The position numbers and the translations under genes were made by a program. From Streptomyces sp. NBC_01476 (GTDB lineage Bacteria > Actinomycetota > Actinomycetes > Streptomycetales > Streptomycetaceae): DNA of 64,000 nucleotides. This document shows, piece by piece, positions 51,891 to 61,746 of this stretch. The notes under the pieces are model-generated. The model worked only from the letters and a program-made list of their open reading frames with translations. It had not been told where the DNA came from and searched no databases. The stretch is from positions 1,749,501 to 1,813,500 of the forward strand of contig NZ_CP109446.1 of the NCBI RefSeq assembly GCF_036227265.1. The letters run 5' to 3'. Numbering within the stretch: position 1 is the first letter of the stretch; each line of letters begins with the position of its first letter.

Positions 51891-51961
51891 GAAAGTGCCT
51901 TCCTGCTGTGGTGACAGAAGCCCTAGACAAGCCTCATCATCCCAGCTCAGAAGGCACTTTC
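51891..51961 (-). repeat. 12-bp inverted repeat in the IS leader
   Basis: GAAAGTGCCTTC (51891-51902) and GAAGGCACTTTC (51950-51961) are perfect inverted repeats separated by 47 nt. They lie between the transposase start and the right end of the IS, where leader hairpins or operators often limit transposase expression. No matching sequence exists at the left end, so it is not the IS terminus. Confidence 0.8.
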
Positions 51962-52008
51962 GCGTTCCCGCTCAAGATCCGGACGCAACCGCAAACGAAA
52001 CGCGAAGG

Positions 52009-52953
52009 CTAATGGAGGAAGGGGTCGATCGCCACGGCGACGAAGAGCAGCGTGGCGTAGGTGATCGACCAGTGGAAGAGGCGCATCTCCTTGAGCGCGG
52101 CGCCCACCACACCGGCCTTGGCACGGGAGTGCAGCCCGTGCGCCTCCTTCAGCCAGAAGGCCCCGAGCCCCGCGGCCACCAGCGGGTAGAACCAGGAGGT
52201 CTCCCCCAGCGGCCACCACAGCGCCAGCGAGGTGAGCACCATCACCCAGCTGTAGATCACGATCTGCCGGGCCACCACCTGGTTGCCCGCCACCACCGGC
52301 AGCATCGGTACGCCGACCCGCTCGTAGTCGTCCTTCACCTTCATCGACAGCGGCCAGTAGTGCGGCGGCGTCCAGAAGAAGAGGACCAGGAAGAGCACGA
52401 AGGGCGCCCAGCCCAGCTCGTCGCGGACCGCCGACCAGCCGATGAAGACCTGCAGACAGCCCGCGACGCCGCCCCACACGATGTTCTGCGCGGTACGGCG
52501 CTTGAGCCCGAGCGTGTAGACGAAGACGTAGTAGAGGATGGCGGTCAGCGACAGCACCGCCGACAGCGGGTTGACCAGCGTCCAGAACCACACGGTGGAG
52601 ACCACCGAAAGGGCGATGCCGAAGACCAGCCCCTCGCGCGGTGAGACCAGCCCGGTGACCAGCGGCCGCTGCTCGGTGCGGTGCATCAGCGCGTCGATGT
52701 CGCGGTCGATGTACATGTTGAGCGCGTTGGCGCCGCCCGCCGACAGGTAACCGCCGACCACGGTCGTGAGCACCAGCCACAGATCGGGCACGCCGCCCGC
52801 CGCCAGGAACATCACCGGGACCGTCGTGATGAGCAGCAGCTCGATGATGCGCGGCTTGGTCAGCGCCACGAACCCCATGACACGGGCCCGCAGCGGCCGA
52901 TGACCCGGGCCCGTCCCGAGGACCCCTGCGGGTCGGGATTCGACGGCCGTCAC
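52009..52953 (-). CDS. ctaB: Heme O synthase (protoheme IX farnesyltransferase)
   Basis: A 314-aa UbiA-superfamily enzyme with about nine membrane spans. The first Asp-rich prenyl-diphosphate motif is [18 protein letters not shown] near residue 83. The second loop, [14 protein letters not shown] and [22 protein letters not shown], follows near 165-200. It makes heme O, the substrate of CtaA. I chose GTG 52953; the frame extends upstream to 53055 without a ribosome site. Its TAG stop (52011-52009) coincides with the IS duplication, and the coding sequence remains intact. Confidence 0.94.
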   Translation of the reverse strand: MTAVESRPAGVLGTGPGHRPLRARVMGFVALTKPRIIELLLITTVPVMFLAAGGVPDLWLVLTTVVGGYLSAGGANALNMYIDRDIDALMHRTEQRPLVTGLVSPREGLVFGIALSVVSTVWFWTLVNPLSAVLSLTAILYYVFVYTLGLKRRTAQNIVWGGVAGCLQVFIGWSAVRDELGWAPFVLFLVLFFWTPPHYWPLSMKVKDDYERVGVPMLPVVAGNQVVARQIVIYSWVMVLTSLALWWPLGETSWFYPLVAAGLGAFWLKEAHGLHSRAKAGVVGAALKEMRLFHWSITYATLLFVAVAIDPFLH

Positions 52954-53279
52954 GAACACCCCAAAAGAGAGCTGAGACCAGCAAGCTCCGGCCGCCCGCC
53001 GAGCAGCACACAGCGGCACGGAACAGCGGGGCCAGGGAAGGCTTGCACGTACCACGCCACTCTAGACGCAGGGAATACCCAGCTTTCTCCGGGGGTGCCG
53101 CGTGTCCACGGCTCGCGGCATGACCGGGTTAACCCGCCGTTCACGGCGTTCGGGAGGCGAAGAGCGCAGCACCGGGGCAGGATCGAAAGGGTGCAACCCC
53201 GCGGCGGTAGGCTCGGCAGCGCCGGGTACGTACCAGTTACCCGCGCTTATCAACATGTGGAGAGGAGCCCTGACCCAGG
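52954..53279. other. 326-bp divergent region between ctaB and tkt
   Basis: No gene is supported. It holds promoters for ctaB (minus) and tkt (plus); the GTACGTAC at 53226-53233 and the A/T-rich TTATCAACAT just before the tkt ribosome site (GGAGAGG) stand out, but no clear -10/-35 pairs were identified. No hairpin or repeat was seen. Confidence 0.5.
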
Positions 53280-55367
53280 GTGAGCAAGCAGCCGACCACC
53301 ACAGACCTTGAGTGGACCGAACTGGACCAGCGGGCAGTTGACACGGCCCGAGTCCTGGCCATGGATTCCGTGCAGAAGGTCGGCAACGGCCATCCGGGCA
53401 CGGCCATGAGCCTGGCTCCCGCCGCCTATCTGCTGTTCCAGAAGATCATGCGCCATGACCCGTCCGACCCGGACTGGGTCGGCCGGGACCGCTTCGTCCT
53501 TTCCGCGGGCCACTCCAGTCTGACCCTCTACACACAGCTCTACCTGGCCGGCTACGGCCTGGAGCTGGAGGACCTGGAGGCGTTCCGCACCTGGGGTTCG
53601 CGGACCCCCGGCCACCCGGAGTACGGCCTCACCCCCGGCGTGGAGACCACCACCGGCCCGCTGGGCCAGGGTGTCGCCAACGCGGTCGGCATGGCGATGG
53701 CCGCCCGTTACGAGCGTGGCCTCTTCGACCCGGACGCGCCCACCGGCGAGTCCCCCTTCGACCACACCATCTGGGCGATCGCCGGCGACGGCTGCCTGGA
53801 GGAGGGCATCTCCGCAGAGGCGTCCTCGATGGCCGGGCACCAGAAACTCGGCAACCTCGTCCTGCTCTGGGACGACAACCACATTTCGATCGAGGGCGAC
53901 ACCGAGACCGCGGTCTCCGAGGACACCGTCAAGCGGTACGAGGCGTACGGCTGGCACGTGCAGCGGGTGCAGCCCAAGGAGAACGGCGACCTGGACCCGC
54001 AGGCGCTGTACGCGGCCATGAAGGCGGCGCAGGCCGAGACCGGCCGGCCGTCGTTCATCGCGGCCCGCTCCATCATCGCCTGGCCCGCCCCGCACGCGCA
54101 GAACACCGGTGCGGCGCACGGCTCGGCGCTGGGCGAGGAAGAGGTCGCCGCCACCAAGCGGGTGCTCGGCTTCGACCCCGACAAGCACTTCGACGTCGCC
54201 GACGAGGTGATCGCGCACACCCGCGCGGTGGGCGAGCGCGGCAGCGCGGCGCGGGCCGACTGGGAGAAGTCCTTCAGCGCCTGGCGCGAGGCCAACCCGG
54301 AGCACGCCGCGACGTACGACCGGGTCGCCGCGAGCGAGCTGCCCAAGGGCTGGGAGGACCACCTGCCGGTCTTCGAGGTGGGCAAGTCCCTCGCCACCCG
54401 GGCCGCTTCCGGCAAGGTCCTGGAGGCGCTGGGCGCGATCGTCCCCGAACTGTGGGGCGGTTCCGCCGACTTGGCCGGCTCCAACAACACCACCATCGAC
54501 AAGAACTCCTCGTTCCTGCCGGACGACAACCCGCTGCCCAGCGCGCACCGCTACGGCCGCACCGTGCACTTCGGCATCCGTGAGCACTCGATGGCTGCCG
54601 AGATGAACGGCATCACCCTGCACGGGAACACCCGGGTCTACGGCGGTACGTTCCTGGTCTTCTCCGACTACATGCGCAACTCCGTGCGGCTCTCGGCGCT
54701 GATGCACCTGCCGGTGACGTACGTCTGGACGCACGACTCGATCGGCCTGGGCGAGGACGGTCCGACCCACCAGCCGGTGGAGCACCTGACGTCGCTGCGG
54801 GCCATCCCCGGACTGAACGTGGTCCGCCCGGCCGACGCCAACGAGACCTCCATCGCGTGGCGCGAGGTCATGCGCCGGTGGACGAAGGAGTACGGCAAGG
54901 GCCACCCGCACGGTCTGGCGCTGACCCGGCAGGGCGTGCCGACGTACGAGCGCAACGAGGACGCCGCCCGTGGCGGTTACGTGCTCTTCGAGGCCGAGGG
55001 CGGCCCGGCGCAGGTGATCTTGATCGGCACCGGTTCCGAGGTGCAGCTCGCGGTCGCCGCACGGGACCAGCTGCAGGCCGCGGGGGTGCCGACCCGGGTG
55101 GTCTCGATGCCCTGCGTGGAGTGGTTCGACGAGCAGGACCAGGCCTACAAGGACAGCGTTCTGCCGCCTTCGGTGAAGGCCAGGGTCGCGGTGGAGGCCG
55201 GCATCGCGCTGAGCTGGTACCGCTTCGTGGGTGACGCCGGGCGCATCGTCAGCCTGGAGCACTTCGGCGCCTCCGCGGACGCCAAGGTGCTCTTCCGCGA
55301 GTTCGGGTTCACCCCTGAAGCGGTGGCCGCAGCGGCGCGGGAATCTCTCGACGCCGTAGATCGCTGA
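53280..55367 (+). CDS. tkt: Transketolase
   Basis: A 695-aa thiamine-diphosphate enzyme of the pentose-phosphate path. The TPP motif is [32 protein letters not shown] near residue 165. [15 protein letters not shown] near 75, [14 protein letters not shown] near 128, and [22 protein letters not shown] near 485 are transketolase markers; the last is in the Pyr domain. It is the first gene of tkt-tal-zwf-opcA-pgl, with GGAGAGG 13 nt before GTG 53280. Confidence 0.96.
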   Translation: MSKQPTTTDLEWTELDQRAVDTARVLAMDSVQKVGNGHPGTAMSLAPAAYLLFQKIMRHDPSDPDWVGRDRFVLSAGHSSLTLYTQLYLAGYGLELEDLEAFRTWGSRTPGHPEYGLTPGVETTTGPLGQGVANAVGMAMAARYERGLFDPDAPTGESPFDHTIWAIAGDGCLEEGISAEASSMAGHQKLGNLVLLWDDNHISIEGDTETAVSEDTVKRYEAYGWHVQRVQPKENGDLDPQALYAAMKAAQAETGRPSFIAARSIIAWPAPHAQNTGAAHGSALGEEEVAATKRVLGFDPDKHFDVADEVIAHTRAVGERGSAARADWEKSFSAWREANPEHAATYDRVAASELPKGWEDHLPVFEVGKSLATRAASGKVLEALGAIVPELWGGSADLAGSNNTTIDKNSSFLPDDNPLPSAHRYGRTVHFGIREHSMAAEMNGITLHGNTRVYGGTFLVFSDYMRNSVRLSALMHLPVTYVWTHDSIGLGEDGPTHQPVEHLTSLRAIPGLNVVRPADANETSIAWREVMRRWTKEYGKGHPHGLALTRQGVPTYERNEDAARGGYVLFEAEGGPAQVILIGTGSEVQLAVAARDQLQAAGVPTRVVSMPCVEWFDEQDQAYKDSVLPPSVKARVAVEAGIALSWYRFVGDAGRIVSLEHFGASADAKVLFREFGFTPEAVAAAARESLDAVDR

Positions 55368-55401
55368 CGCAAGTACACGACTAGTAGGAGATGCAGATCC
55401 C

Positions 55402-56520
55402 ATGACAGACGCACTCAAGCGCCTCTCCGACGAAGGCGTCGCGATCTGGCTGGACGACATGTCGCGCACGCGCATCACGTCCGGCAATCTGGCCGAACTC
55501 ATCGACCAGCAGCACGTGGTGGGCGCGACGACCAATCCGTCGATCTTCCAGAAGGCCATCTCGCAGGGCGACGGCTACGACGTCCAGGTCGGTGACCTGG
55601 CCGCCCGCCGGCTCACCCCCGACGAGGCGGTCCGGATGATCACCACCGCCGACGTACGGGATGCTGCCGACATCTTCCGGCCGGTCTTCGACGCGACCGG
55701 CGGCCAGGACGGCCGGGTCTCGATCGAGGTCGACCCGCGGCTGGCGAAGGACACCCGGGCGACCATCGCCGAGGCCAAGCAGCTCGCCTGGCTGGTGGAC
55801 CGCCCCAACACCCTGATCAAGATCCCGGCGACCGAGGCGGGCCTGCCGGCCATCGCCGATGTGACCGGCCGCGGCATCAGCGTCAATGTCACGCTGATCT
55901 TCTCGCTGGAGCGGTACCGCAAGGTGATGGACGCCTACCTGACGGGTCTGGAGACGGCCAAGAAGGCCGGCCTGGACCTGTCGGAGATCCACTCGGTGGC
56001 GTCGTTCTTCGTCTCCCGGGTGGACACCGAGATCGACAAGCGGCTGGAGAAGATCGGCACCGACGAGGCCAAGGCGCTCAAGGGCAAGGCGGCGCTCGCC
56101 AACGCCCGGCTGGCGTACCAGGCGTACGAAGCGGTCTTCTCCTCCGACCGCTGGGCGGCCCTGGAGCGGGCCGGTGCCAACAAGCAGCGCCCGCTGTGGG
56201 CGTCGACCGGCGTGAAGGACCCGGCCTACCCGGACACCCTCTATGTGACCGAGCTGGTCGCCCCGAACACCGTGAACACCATGCCGGAGGCCACCTTGGA
56301 GGCCACCGCCGACCACGGCGAGATCACCGGCGACACCATCCGCGGCACCTACGAGCAGGCACGCGCCGAGCTGGACGCGCTGGCCGCGCTCGGCATCTCG
56401 TACGACGACGTGGTGCAGGTGCTGGAGGACGAGGGCGTGCAGAAGTTCGAGCAGGCATGGAACGAGCTGCTCGAGTCCACCAAGGCCGAGCTCGAGCGGC
56501 TTGCCCCTTCGGAGGCCTGA
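55402..56520 (+). CDS. tal: Transaldolase
   Basis: A 372-aa actinobacterial transaldolase. [17 protein letters not shown] near residue 36 is the family start. The Schiff-base Lys is in [16 protein letters not shown] near residue 140, with [18 protein letters not shown] after it and [18 protein letters not shown] near 198. It exchanges a three-carbon unit between sugar phosphates. It starts 34 bp after tkt and ends 1 bp before zwf. Confidence 0.96.
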   Translation: MTDALKRLSDEGVAIWLDDMSRTRITSGNLAELIDQQHVVGATTNPSIFQKAISQGDGYDVQVGDLAARRLTPDEAVRMITTADVRDAADIFRPVFDATGGQDGRVSIEVDPRLAKDTRATIAEAKQLAWLVDRPNTLIKIPATEAGLPAIADVTGRGISVNVTLIFSLERYRKVMDAYLTGLETAKKAGLDLSEIHSVASFFVSRVDTEIDKRLEKIGTDEAKALKGKAALANARLAYQAYEAVFSSDRWAALERAGANKQRPLWASTGVKDPAYPDTLYVTELVAPNTVNTMPEATLEATADHGEITGDTIRGTYEQARAELDALAALGISYDDVVQVLEDEGVQKFEQAWNELLESTKAELERLAPSEA

Positions 56521-56521
56521 G

Positions 56522-58099
56522 GTGACGACCGAGATCGACGACGCCGGCGCGAGTACCGGTGACACGCCGGCCAAGCCCGGGCAGCGCAACCCGCTGCGGG
56601 ACCCGCTGGACCGGCGGCTGCCGCGGATCGCGGGCCCGTCGGGCCTGGTGATCTTCGGGGTCACCGGCGACCTGTCCCGCAAGAAGCTGATGCCCGCGGT
56701 GTACGACCTGGCCAACCGGGGGCTGCTGCCCCCGGGCTTCGCCCTGGTCGGTTTCGCCCGCCGCAGCTGGGAGAACGAGGACTTCGCCCAGGAGGTCCAC
56801 GACTCGGTGAAGGAGCACGCCCGCACCCCTTTCCGTGAGGAGGTGTGGCAGCAGCTCGCCGAGGGCGTCCGCTTCGTGCAGGGCGACTTCGACGACGACG
56901 CCGCCTTCGAGACGCTGAAGGCGACCATCGAGGAGCTGGACAAGGCCCGCGGGACCGGCGGCAACTTCGCCTTCTACCTGTCGGTGCCGCCGAAGTTCTT
57001 CCCGAACGTGGCCCAGCAGCTGCAGAAGCACGGCCTGTCCAAGCCCACCGGCGACTCCTGGCGGCGTGCCGTCATCGAGAAGCCGTTCGGCCACGACCTG
57101 GAGAGCGCCCAGCAGCTCAACCGGATCGTGCACGAGGTCTTCCCGCCCAACGAGGTCTTCCGGATCGACCACTACCTGGGCAAGGAGACCGTCCAGAACA
57201 TCCTGGCGCTGCGGTTCGCCAACACGATGTACGAGCCGATCTGGAACCGGTCCTACGTCGACCATGTGCAGATCACCATGGCCGAGGACATCGGCATCGG
57301 CGGCCGTGCCGGGTACTACGACGGCATCGGCGCCGCCCGCGACGTGATCCAGAACCACCTGCTGCAGCTGCTGGCGCTGACCGCGATGGAGGAGCCGGGG
57401 TCCTTCCACCCCAAGGCGCTGACCGCGGAGAAGCTGAAGGTGCTGGGCGCCGTGGTGCTCCCCGAGGACCTGGGCAAGTTCACCGTGCGCGGTCAGTACG
57501 CGCACGCCTGGCAGGGCGGCGAGGAGGTGCTCGGGTACCTGGAGGAGGAGGGCATCGACCCCAAGTCCAAGACCGACACCTACGCGGCCGTGAAGCTGGA
57601 GATCAACAACCGGCGCTGGGCCGGGGTGCCGTTCTACCTGCGCACCGGCAAGCGGCTCGGCCGCCGGGTGACGGAGATCGCGGTGGTCTTCAAGCGGGCC
57701 CCGTATCTGCCGTTCGAGTCCGGTGCCACCGAGGAGCTGGGCGAGAACGCGCTGGTCATCCGGGTGCAGCCGGACGAGGGCGTGACGGTGCGGTTCGGCT
57801 CGAAGGTGCCCGGCACCTCCACCGAGGTCCGGGACGTCACGATGGACTTCGCCTACGGCGAGTCCTTCACCGAATCCAGCCCGGAGGCGTACGAGCGGCT
57901 CATCCTGGACGTGCTGCTCGGCGACGCCAACCTTTTCCCGCGCCACCAGGAAGTCGAACTGTCCTGGACGATTCTCGACCCGATCGAGAAGTACTGGGAG
58001 AAGCACGGCCGGCCCGCGCAGTACGCGTCCGGCACCTGGGGACCCACCGAGGCGGACGAGATGCTCGCACGAGACGGCAGGAGCTGGCGCCGCCCATGA
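56522..58099 (+). CDS. zwf: Glucose-6-phosphate dehydrogenase
   Basis: A 525-aa enzyme for the first oxidative step. The NADP loop is VIFGVTGDLSRKKLMPAVYDLANRG near residue 43. The catalytic RIDHYLGKETVQNIL is near residue 215, and WNRSYVDHVQITMAE and YFYLRTGKR-type PFYLRTGKRLGRR follow. GTG 56522 directly follows the tal stop; the ORF begins further upstream but overlaps tal there. Its stop overlaps opcA (ATGA), its known partner. Confidence 0.96.
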   Translation: MTTEIDDAGASTGDTPAKPGQRNPLRDPLDRRLPRIAGPSGLVIFGVTGDLSRKKLMPAVYDLANRGLLPPGFALVGFARRSWENEDFAQEVHDSVKEHARTPFREEVWQQLAEGVRFVQGDFDDDAAFETLKATIEELDKARGTGGNFAFYLSVPPKFFPNVAQQLQKHGLSKPTGDSWRRAVIEKPFGHDLESAQQLNRIVHEVFPPNEVFRIDHYLGKETVQNILALRFANTMYEPIWNRSYVDHVQITMAEDIGIGGRAGYYDGIGAARDVIQNHLLQLLALTAMEEPGSFHPKALTAEKLKVLGAVVLPEDLGKFTVRGQYAHAWQGGEEVLGYLEEEGIDPKSKTDTYAAVKLEINNRRWAGVPFYLRTGKRLGRRVTEIAVVFKRAPYLPFESGATEELGENALVIRVQPDEGVTVRFGSKVPGTSTEVRDVTMDFAYGESFTESSPEAYERLILDVLLGDANLFPRHQEVELSWTILDPIEKYWEKHGRPAQYASGTWGPTEADEMLARDGRSWRRP

Positions 58100-59106
58100 A
58101 GATCGATCTGACGGACACCACGTCCTCACGTATCAACTCCGCGCTCATCCAGGCCCGCCGGGCCAGCGGGACACCGGCGGTCGGCATGGTGCTGACCCTG
58201 GTCATCGTCACCGACGAGGGCAGCGCGTACGACGCCCTCAAGGCGGCGGGTGACGCGTCCCGTGAGCACCCCTCCCGGATCATCGTCGTCATCAAGCGGC
58301 CCGGCCGGTCCCCGCGGGACCGGGCCTCGGCCCGGCTCGACGCCGAGGTGCTGGTCGGCGCGGAGGCGGGCACCGGCGAGACGGTGGTGCTGCGGATGCA
58401 CGGCGAGCTGGCCGCGCACGCCGAGTCGGTGGTGCTGCCGCTGCTGCTGCCGGACGCCCCGGTGGTGGTCTGGTGGCCGGAGGGCAGCCCGGAGAACCCC
58501 GCGCTCGACCCGCTGGGCCGGCTCGGGCAGCGCCGGATCACCGACGCGGCCTCCGAGGAGGACCCGGTGGGCGCGCTCTCGCAGCGCGCCGCCACCTACG
58601 CGCCGGGCGACACCGACCTGGCCTGGACCCGGATCACCGGCTGGCGCTCGATGCTGGCGGCGGCCCTGGACCAGAAGCACTCCAGGATCACCGCGGCCGC
58701 GGTCGAGGGTGAGGCGTACAACCCCAGCTCCGAGCTGCTGGCCCTGTGGCTGGCGGACCGGCTGGGCGTGCCGGTGGAGCGGAAGGTCACCGACGGACCC
58801 GGGCTCACCGCGGTACGGCTCTTCACCGCGGACGGCGACATCTGCCTGGACCGGGCGGACGGGCGGCTCGCCGAGCTGGCGGTGCCCGGCCAGCCGGACC
58901 GGCATGTGGCGCTCAAGCGGCGGGAGACCTCCGAGCTGATCTCGGAGGAGCTGCGCCGGCTCGACCCCGACGAGATATACCGCAACACCATCGCCTTCGG
59001 GGTCAAGCACCTGGTGACCAGCAACGGCAAGGGCGGGGAGTCGTCCGCGACCGCGGCGAAGAAGGCCACCCCGCCGGCCGCGAAGAAGGCGGCGTCCACC
59101 AAGTGA
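58096..59106 (+). CDS. opcA: OpcA, glucose-6-phosphate dehydrogenase assembly protein
   Basis: A 336-aa OpcA. Typical segments are LPDAPVVVWWPEGSPENPALDPLGRLGQRRITDAA near residue 120 and DTDLAWTRITGWRSMLAAALDQ near residue 175, followed by LKRRETSELISEELRRLDPDEIY. It supports G6PDH assembly or activity in cyanobacteria and actinobacteria. The C-terminus is a Lys/Ala-rich tail (ATAAKKATPPAAKKAASTK). It overlaps zwf and pgl by 4 nt each. Confidence 0.95.
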   Translation: MKIDLTDTTSSRINSALIQARRASGTPAVGMVLTLVIVTDEGSAYDALKAAGDASREHPSRIIVVIKRPGRSPRDRASARLDAEVLVGAEAGTGETVVLRMHGELAAHAESVVLPLLLPDAPVVVWWPEGSPENPALDPLGRLGQRRITDAASEEDPVGALSQRAATYAPGDTDLAWTRITGWRSMLAAALDQKHSRITAAAVEGEAYNPSSELLALWLADRLGVPVERKVTDGPGLTAVRLFTADGDICLDRADGRLAELAVPGQPDRHVALKRRETSELISEELRRLDPDEIYRNTIAFGVKHLVTSNGKGGESSATAAKKATPPAAKKAASTK

Positions 59107-59885
59107 GTACGCCACAGGTGGTCGTGCACCGGGACAAGGAACTGATGGCGTGCGCCGCGGCGGCCCGGCTGATCACGAAGATCGTGGACGCCCAGGCCGC
59201 CCGCGGCAGCGCCTCGGTGGTGCTCACCGGGGGGCGCAACGGCAACGGCCTGCTGGCCGCGCTCGCCGGCTCACCGGCCCGGGACGCGATCGACTGGGCG
59301 CATCTGGATCTGTGGTGGGGTGACGAGCGGTTCCTGCCCGAGGGCGACCCGGAGCGCAATGTCACCCAGGCCCGGGAGGCGCTGCTGGACGCGGTGCCGC
59401 TCGATCCGGCCCGGGTGCATGCGATGGCTCCCTCGGACGGTCCCTTCGGCTCCGACGTGGAGGCGGCGGCAGCGGCATACGCGGCCGAACTCGCCGCCGC
59501 GGCCGGGCCGGAGGACCACGCGCAGGTGCCGTCGTTCGACGTCCTGATGCTGGGTGTCGGACCCGACACCCATGTGGCCTCGCTCTTCCCGGAGCACCCG
59601 GCGACCCATGAGTCGGTCCGTACGGTGGTGGGTGTCCACGGCTCTCCCAAGCCGCCGCCGACCCGGATCTCGCTGACCTTCCCGGCCATCCGGGCGGCCC
59701 GCGAGGTGTGGCTGCTGGCGGCCGGCGAGGACAAGGCGGGGGCGGTCGCCCTGGCCCTGTCCGCGCCCGGCGAGGTCCAGGCGCCGGCCTCCGGCGCCTA
59801 CGGACGCTCCCGCACCCTGTGGCTGCTGGACCGGGCGGCAGCGGCCAAGCTGCCCGCCCAGCTCTATCCGGCGGCGTCCTCGTAG
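59103..59885 (+). CDS. pgl: 6-phosphogluconolactonase
   Basis: A 260-aa SugarP_isomerase-fold lactonase (DevB type). GWVVLTGG-like SVVLTGGRNGNGLLAAL near residue 38, WWGDERFLPEGDPERNVTQAREALL near 72, and the catalytic region FDVLMLGVGPDTHVASLFPEHPA near 142. It hydrolyses 6-phosphogluconolactone from Zwf. GTG 59103 overlaps opcA. It ends the operon at a strong terminator. No gnd gene follows here. Confidence 0.94.
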   Translation: MSTPQVVVHRDKELMACAAAARLITKIVDAQAARGSASVVLTGGRNGNGLLAALAGSPARDAIDWAHLDLWWGDERFLPEGDPERNVTQAREALLDAVPLDPARVHAMAPSDGPFGSDVEAAAAAYAAELAAAAGPEDHAQVPSFDVLMLGVGPDTHVASLFPEHPATHESVRTVVGVHGSPKPPPTRISLTFPAIRAAREVWLLAAGEDKAGAVALALSAPGEVQAPASGAYGRSRTLWLLDRAAAAKLPAQLYPAASS

Positions 59886-59893
59886 CGCACCGC

Positions 59894-59943
59894 GAACGCG
59901 AAGGGGGCCGGGGGATGTGATCCCCCGGCCCCCCTTCGCGTTC
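59894..59943. terminator. Bidirectional terminator between pgl and pgi
   Basis: Long near-perfect inverted repeat: left arm 59894-59915, right arm 59921-59943, with only one extra base in the right arm and a 5-nt loop. It is shared by the converging pgl (plus) and pgi (minus) genes, ending 8 bp before the pgi stop. Confidence 0.9.
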
Positions 59944-59950
59944 TTCTCCG

Positions 59951-61609
59951 TCACCGTCCGCGCAGCTCGCGGTACTTGGCGACGAGGGCGGTGGTCGACG
60001 GGTCGAGGCCCGGGACGTCGGCGCCCTCGGTGAGGGCGGGCTCGACGCGCTTGGCGAGGACCTTGCCGAGTTCGACGCCCCACTGGTCGAAGCTGTCGAT
60101 GTTCCAGATCGCGCCCTGGACGAAGACCTTGTGCTCGTAGAGCGCGATGAGCTGGCCCAGGACGGACGGGGTCAGTTCGGTGGCGAGGATCGTCGTGGTG
60201 GGGTGGTTGCCGCGGAAGGTCTTGTGCGGGACCAGCTCCTCGGGGACGCCCTCCGCCCGGACCTCGTCCGGGGTCTTGCCGAAGGCCAGCGCCTGGGTCT
60301 GGGCGAAGAAGTTGGCCATCAGCAGGTCGTGCTGCCCGGTGAGCGGGCCGAGTTCGGCGATCGGACGGGCGAAGCCGATGAAGTCCGCCGGGATGAGCTT
60401 GGTCCCCTGGTGCAGCAACTGGTAGTACGCGTGTTGCCCGTTGGTGCCGGGCGTGCCCCACACCACCGGTCCGGTCTGCCAGTTGACCGGGTTCCCCTGG
60501 CGGTCGACCGACTTGCCGTTGGACTCCATGTCCAGCTGCTGCAGATACGCGGTGAACCTGCTCAGGTAGTGGCTGTACGGCAGCACCGCGTGCGACTGGG
60601 CGTCGTGGAAGTTTCCGTACCAGACGCCGAGCAGCCCGAGCAGCAGCGGCACGTTCCGCTCCGGCGGAGCGGTCCTGAAGTGCTCGTCCACCAGGTGGAA
60701 TCCGGCCAGCATCTCGCGGAACGCCTCCGCGCCGATCGCCACCATCAGCGACAGGCCGATCGCGGAGTCGTAGGAGTAACGGCCGCCGACCCAGTCCCAG
60801 AACTCGAACATGTTCTGGGTGTCGATGCCGAACTCGGCGACCTTCTCCGCGTTGGTGGAGAGTGCCACGAAGTGCTTGGCCACCGCCGAGTCGTCGGCGC
60901 GCAGCTCGGTCAGCAGCCAGTTGCGGGCCGCGGTGGCGTTGGTGATGGTCTCGATGGTGGTGAACGTCTTGGAGGCGATGATGAACAGCGTCTCGGCCGC
61001 GTCCAGGTCGCGGACCGCCTCGTGCAGGTCGGCGCCGTCCACGTTGGAGACGAAGCGGACCGTCAGGCCGCGGTCGGCGTAGGCGCGCAGCGCCTCGTAG
61101 GCCATCGCGGGGCCCAGGTCGGAGCCGCCGATGCCGATGTTGACGATGTTCTTGATCCGCTTGCCGGTGTGGCCGGTCCACTCGCCGGAGCGGATGCGGT
61201 CGGTGAAGACGGTCATCTTGTAGAGCACCGAGTGCACGGCCGGCACCACGTTCTGCCCGTCGACCTCGATCGTCGCGGACTGCGGGGCGCGCAGCGCGGT
61301 GTGCAGCACCGCGCGGTTCTCGGTGACGTTGATCCGCTCACCGTTGAACATCGCGTCCCGGAGCTCGAAGACGCCGGTCGCGGCGGCCAGCTCGTGCAGC
61401 AGCCGCAGTGTCTCATCGGTGACCAGGTGCTTGGAGTAGTCCAGGTGGAGGTCGCCGACCTGAAGGGTGTAACGGCTGCCCCGGTCCGGGTCGCTGTCGA
61501 ACAGGTCACGCAAGTGAGCGTCCGCCAGATCGTCGCGGTGCTTGGCGAGCGCGTGCCATTCGGGGCGCTGGTCGGGCCTGGTGGCGGCCTGCGCATTGGT
61601 TTCGGACAT
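59951..61609 (-). CDS. pgi: Glucose-6-phosphate isomerase
   Basis: A 552-aa enzyme. [20 protein letters not shown] near residue 152, [16 protein letters not shown] near 210, [14 protein letters not shown] near 275, and [43 protein letters not shown] near 365, with the catalytic Glu and His. [19 protein letters not shown] near 505 is the C-terminal signature. It links glycolysis and the pentose-phosphate operon next door. Confidence 0.97.
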   Translation of the reverse strand: MSETNAQAATRPDQRPEWHALAKHRDDLADAHLRDLFDSDPDRGSRYTLQVGDLHLDYSKHLVTDETLRLLHELAAATGVFELRDAMFNGERINVTENRAVLHTALRAPQSATIEVDGQNVVPAVHSVLYKMTVFTDRIRSGEWTGHTGKRIKNIVNIGIGGSDLGPAMAYEALRAYADRGLTVRFVSNVDGADLHEAVRDLDAAETLFIIASKTFTTIETITNATAARNWLLTELRADDSAVAKHFVALSTNAEKVAEFGIDTQNMFEFWDWVGGRYSYDSAIGLSLMVAIGAEAFREMLAGFHLVDEHFRTAPPERNVPLLLGLLGVWYGNFHDAQSHAVLPYSHYLSRFTAYLQQLDMESNGKSVDRQGNPVNWQTGPVVWGTPGTNGQHAYYQLLHQGTKLIPADFIGFARPIAELGPLTGQHDLLMANFFAQTQALAFGKTPDEVRAEGVPEELVPHKTFRGNHPTTTILATELTPSVLGQLIALYEHKVFVQGAIWNIDSFDQWGVELGKVLAKRVEPALTEGADVPGLDPSTTALVAKYRELRGR

Positions 61610-61746
61610 CAGTCCACTTCTCCTCGTCCTCGCTGCAGGACCAAACTAATTGATGCGGCGGCGGAACGAGATCCGGTGGGCCCCCGCCCGGGTACGCGTC
61701 CGTGTGCGCGGGCCCGGCGGGGGCCGGCCGGGAAGGTGGCCGCGGG

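Larger units (their letters stand above)
50329..52008 (-). mobile_element. IS1380-family insertion sequence, complete
   Basis: A 1680-bp element with one transposase gene. Ends start CCT and close AGG. The inverted ends (left CCTCGCTGTTTCGGTTGG; right, read inward, CCTTCGCGTTTCGTTTGC) match over about 20 bp with small gaps. It is bounded by the 4-bp direct repeat CTAA (50325-50328 and 52009-52012), the size known for this family. It sits between the small hypothetical gene and ctaB. Intact ends, duplication and gene suggest a recent insertion. Confidence 0.93.

Noticed and set aside
50329..52008. IS boundaries at the internal AAAGTGCC repeat
   Set aside because: The arms are on the same side of the transposase gene and have no counterpart at the left end; the CCT/AGG ends with CTAA duplications fit better.
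52009..52953. ctaB inactivated by the insertion sequence
   Set aside because: The duplicated CTAA restores the stop codon; all CtaB motifs are intact.
52954..53279. Small ORFs in the ctaB-tkt gap
   Set aside because: No ribosome sites or codon bias, and they would overlap the required promoters.
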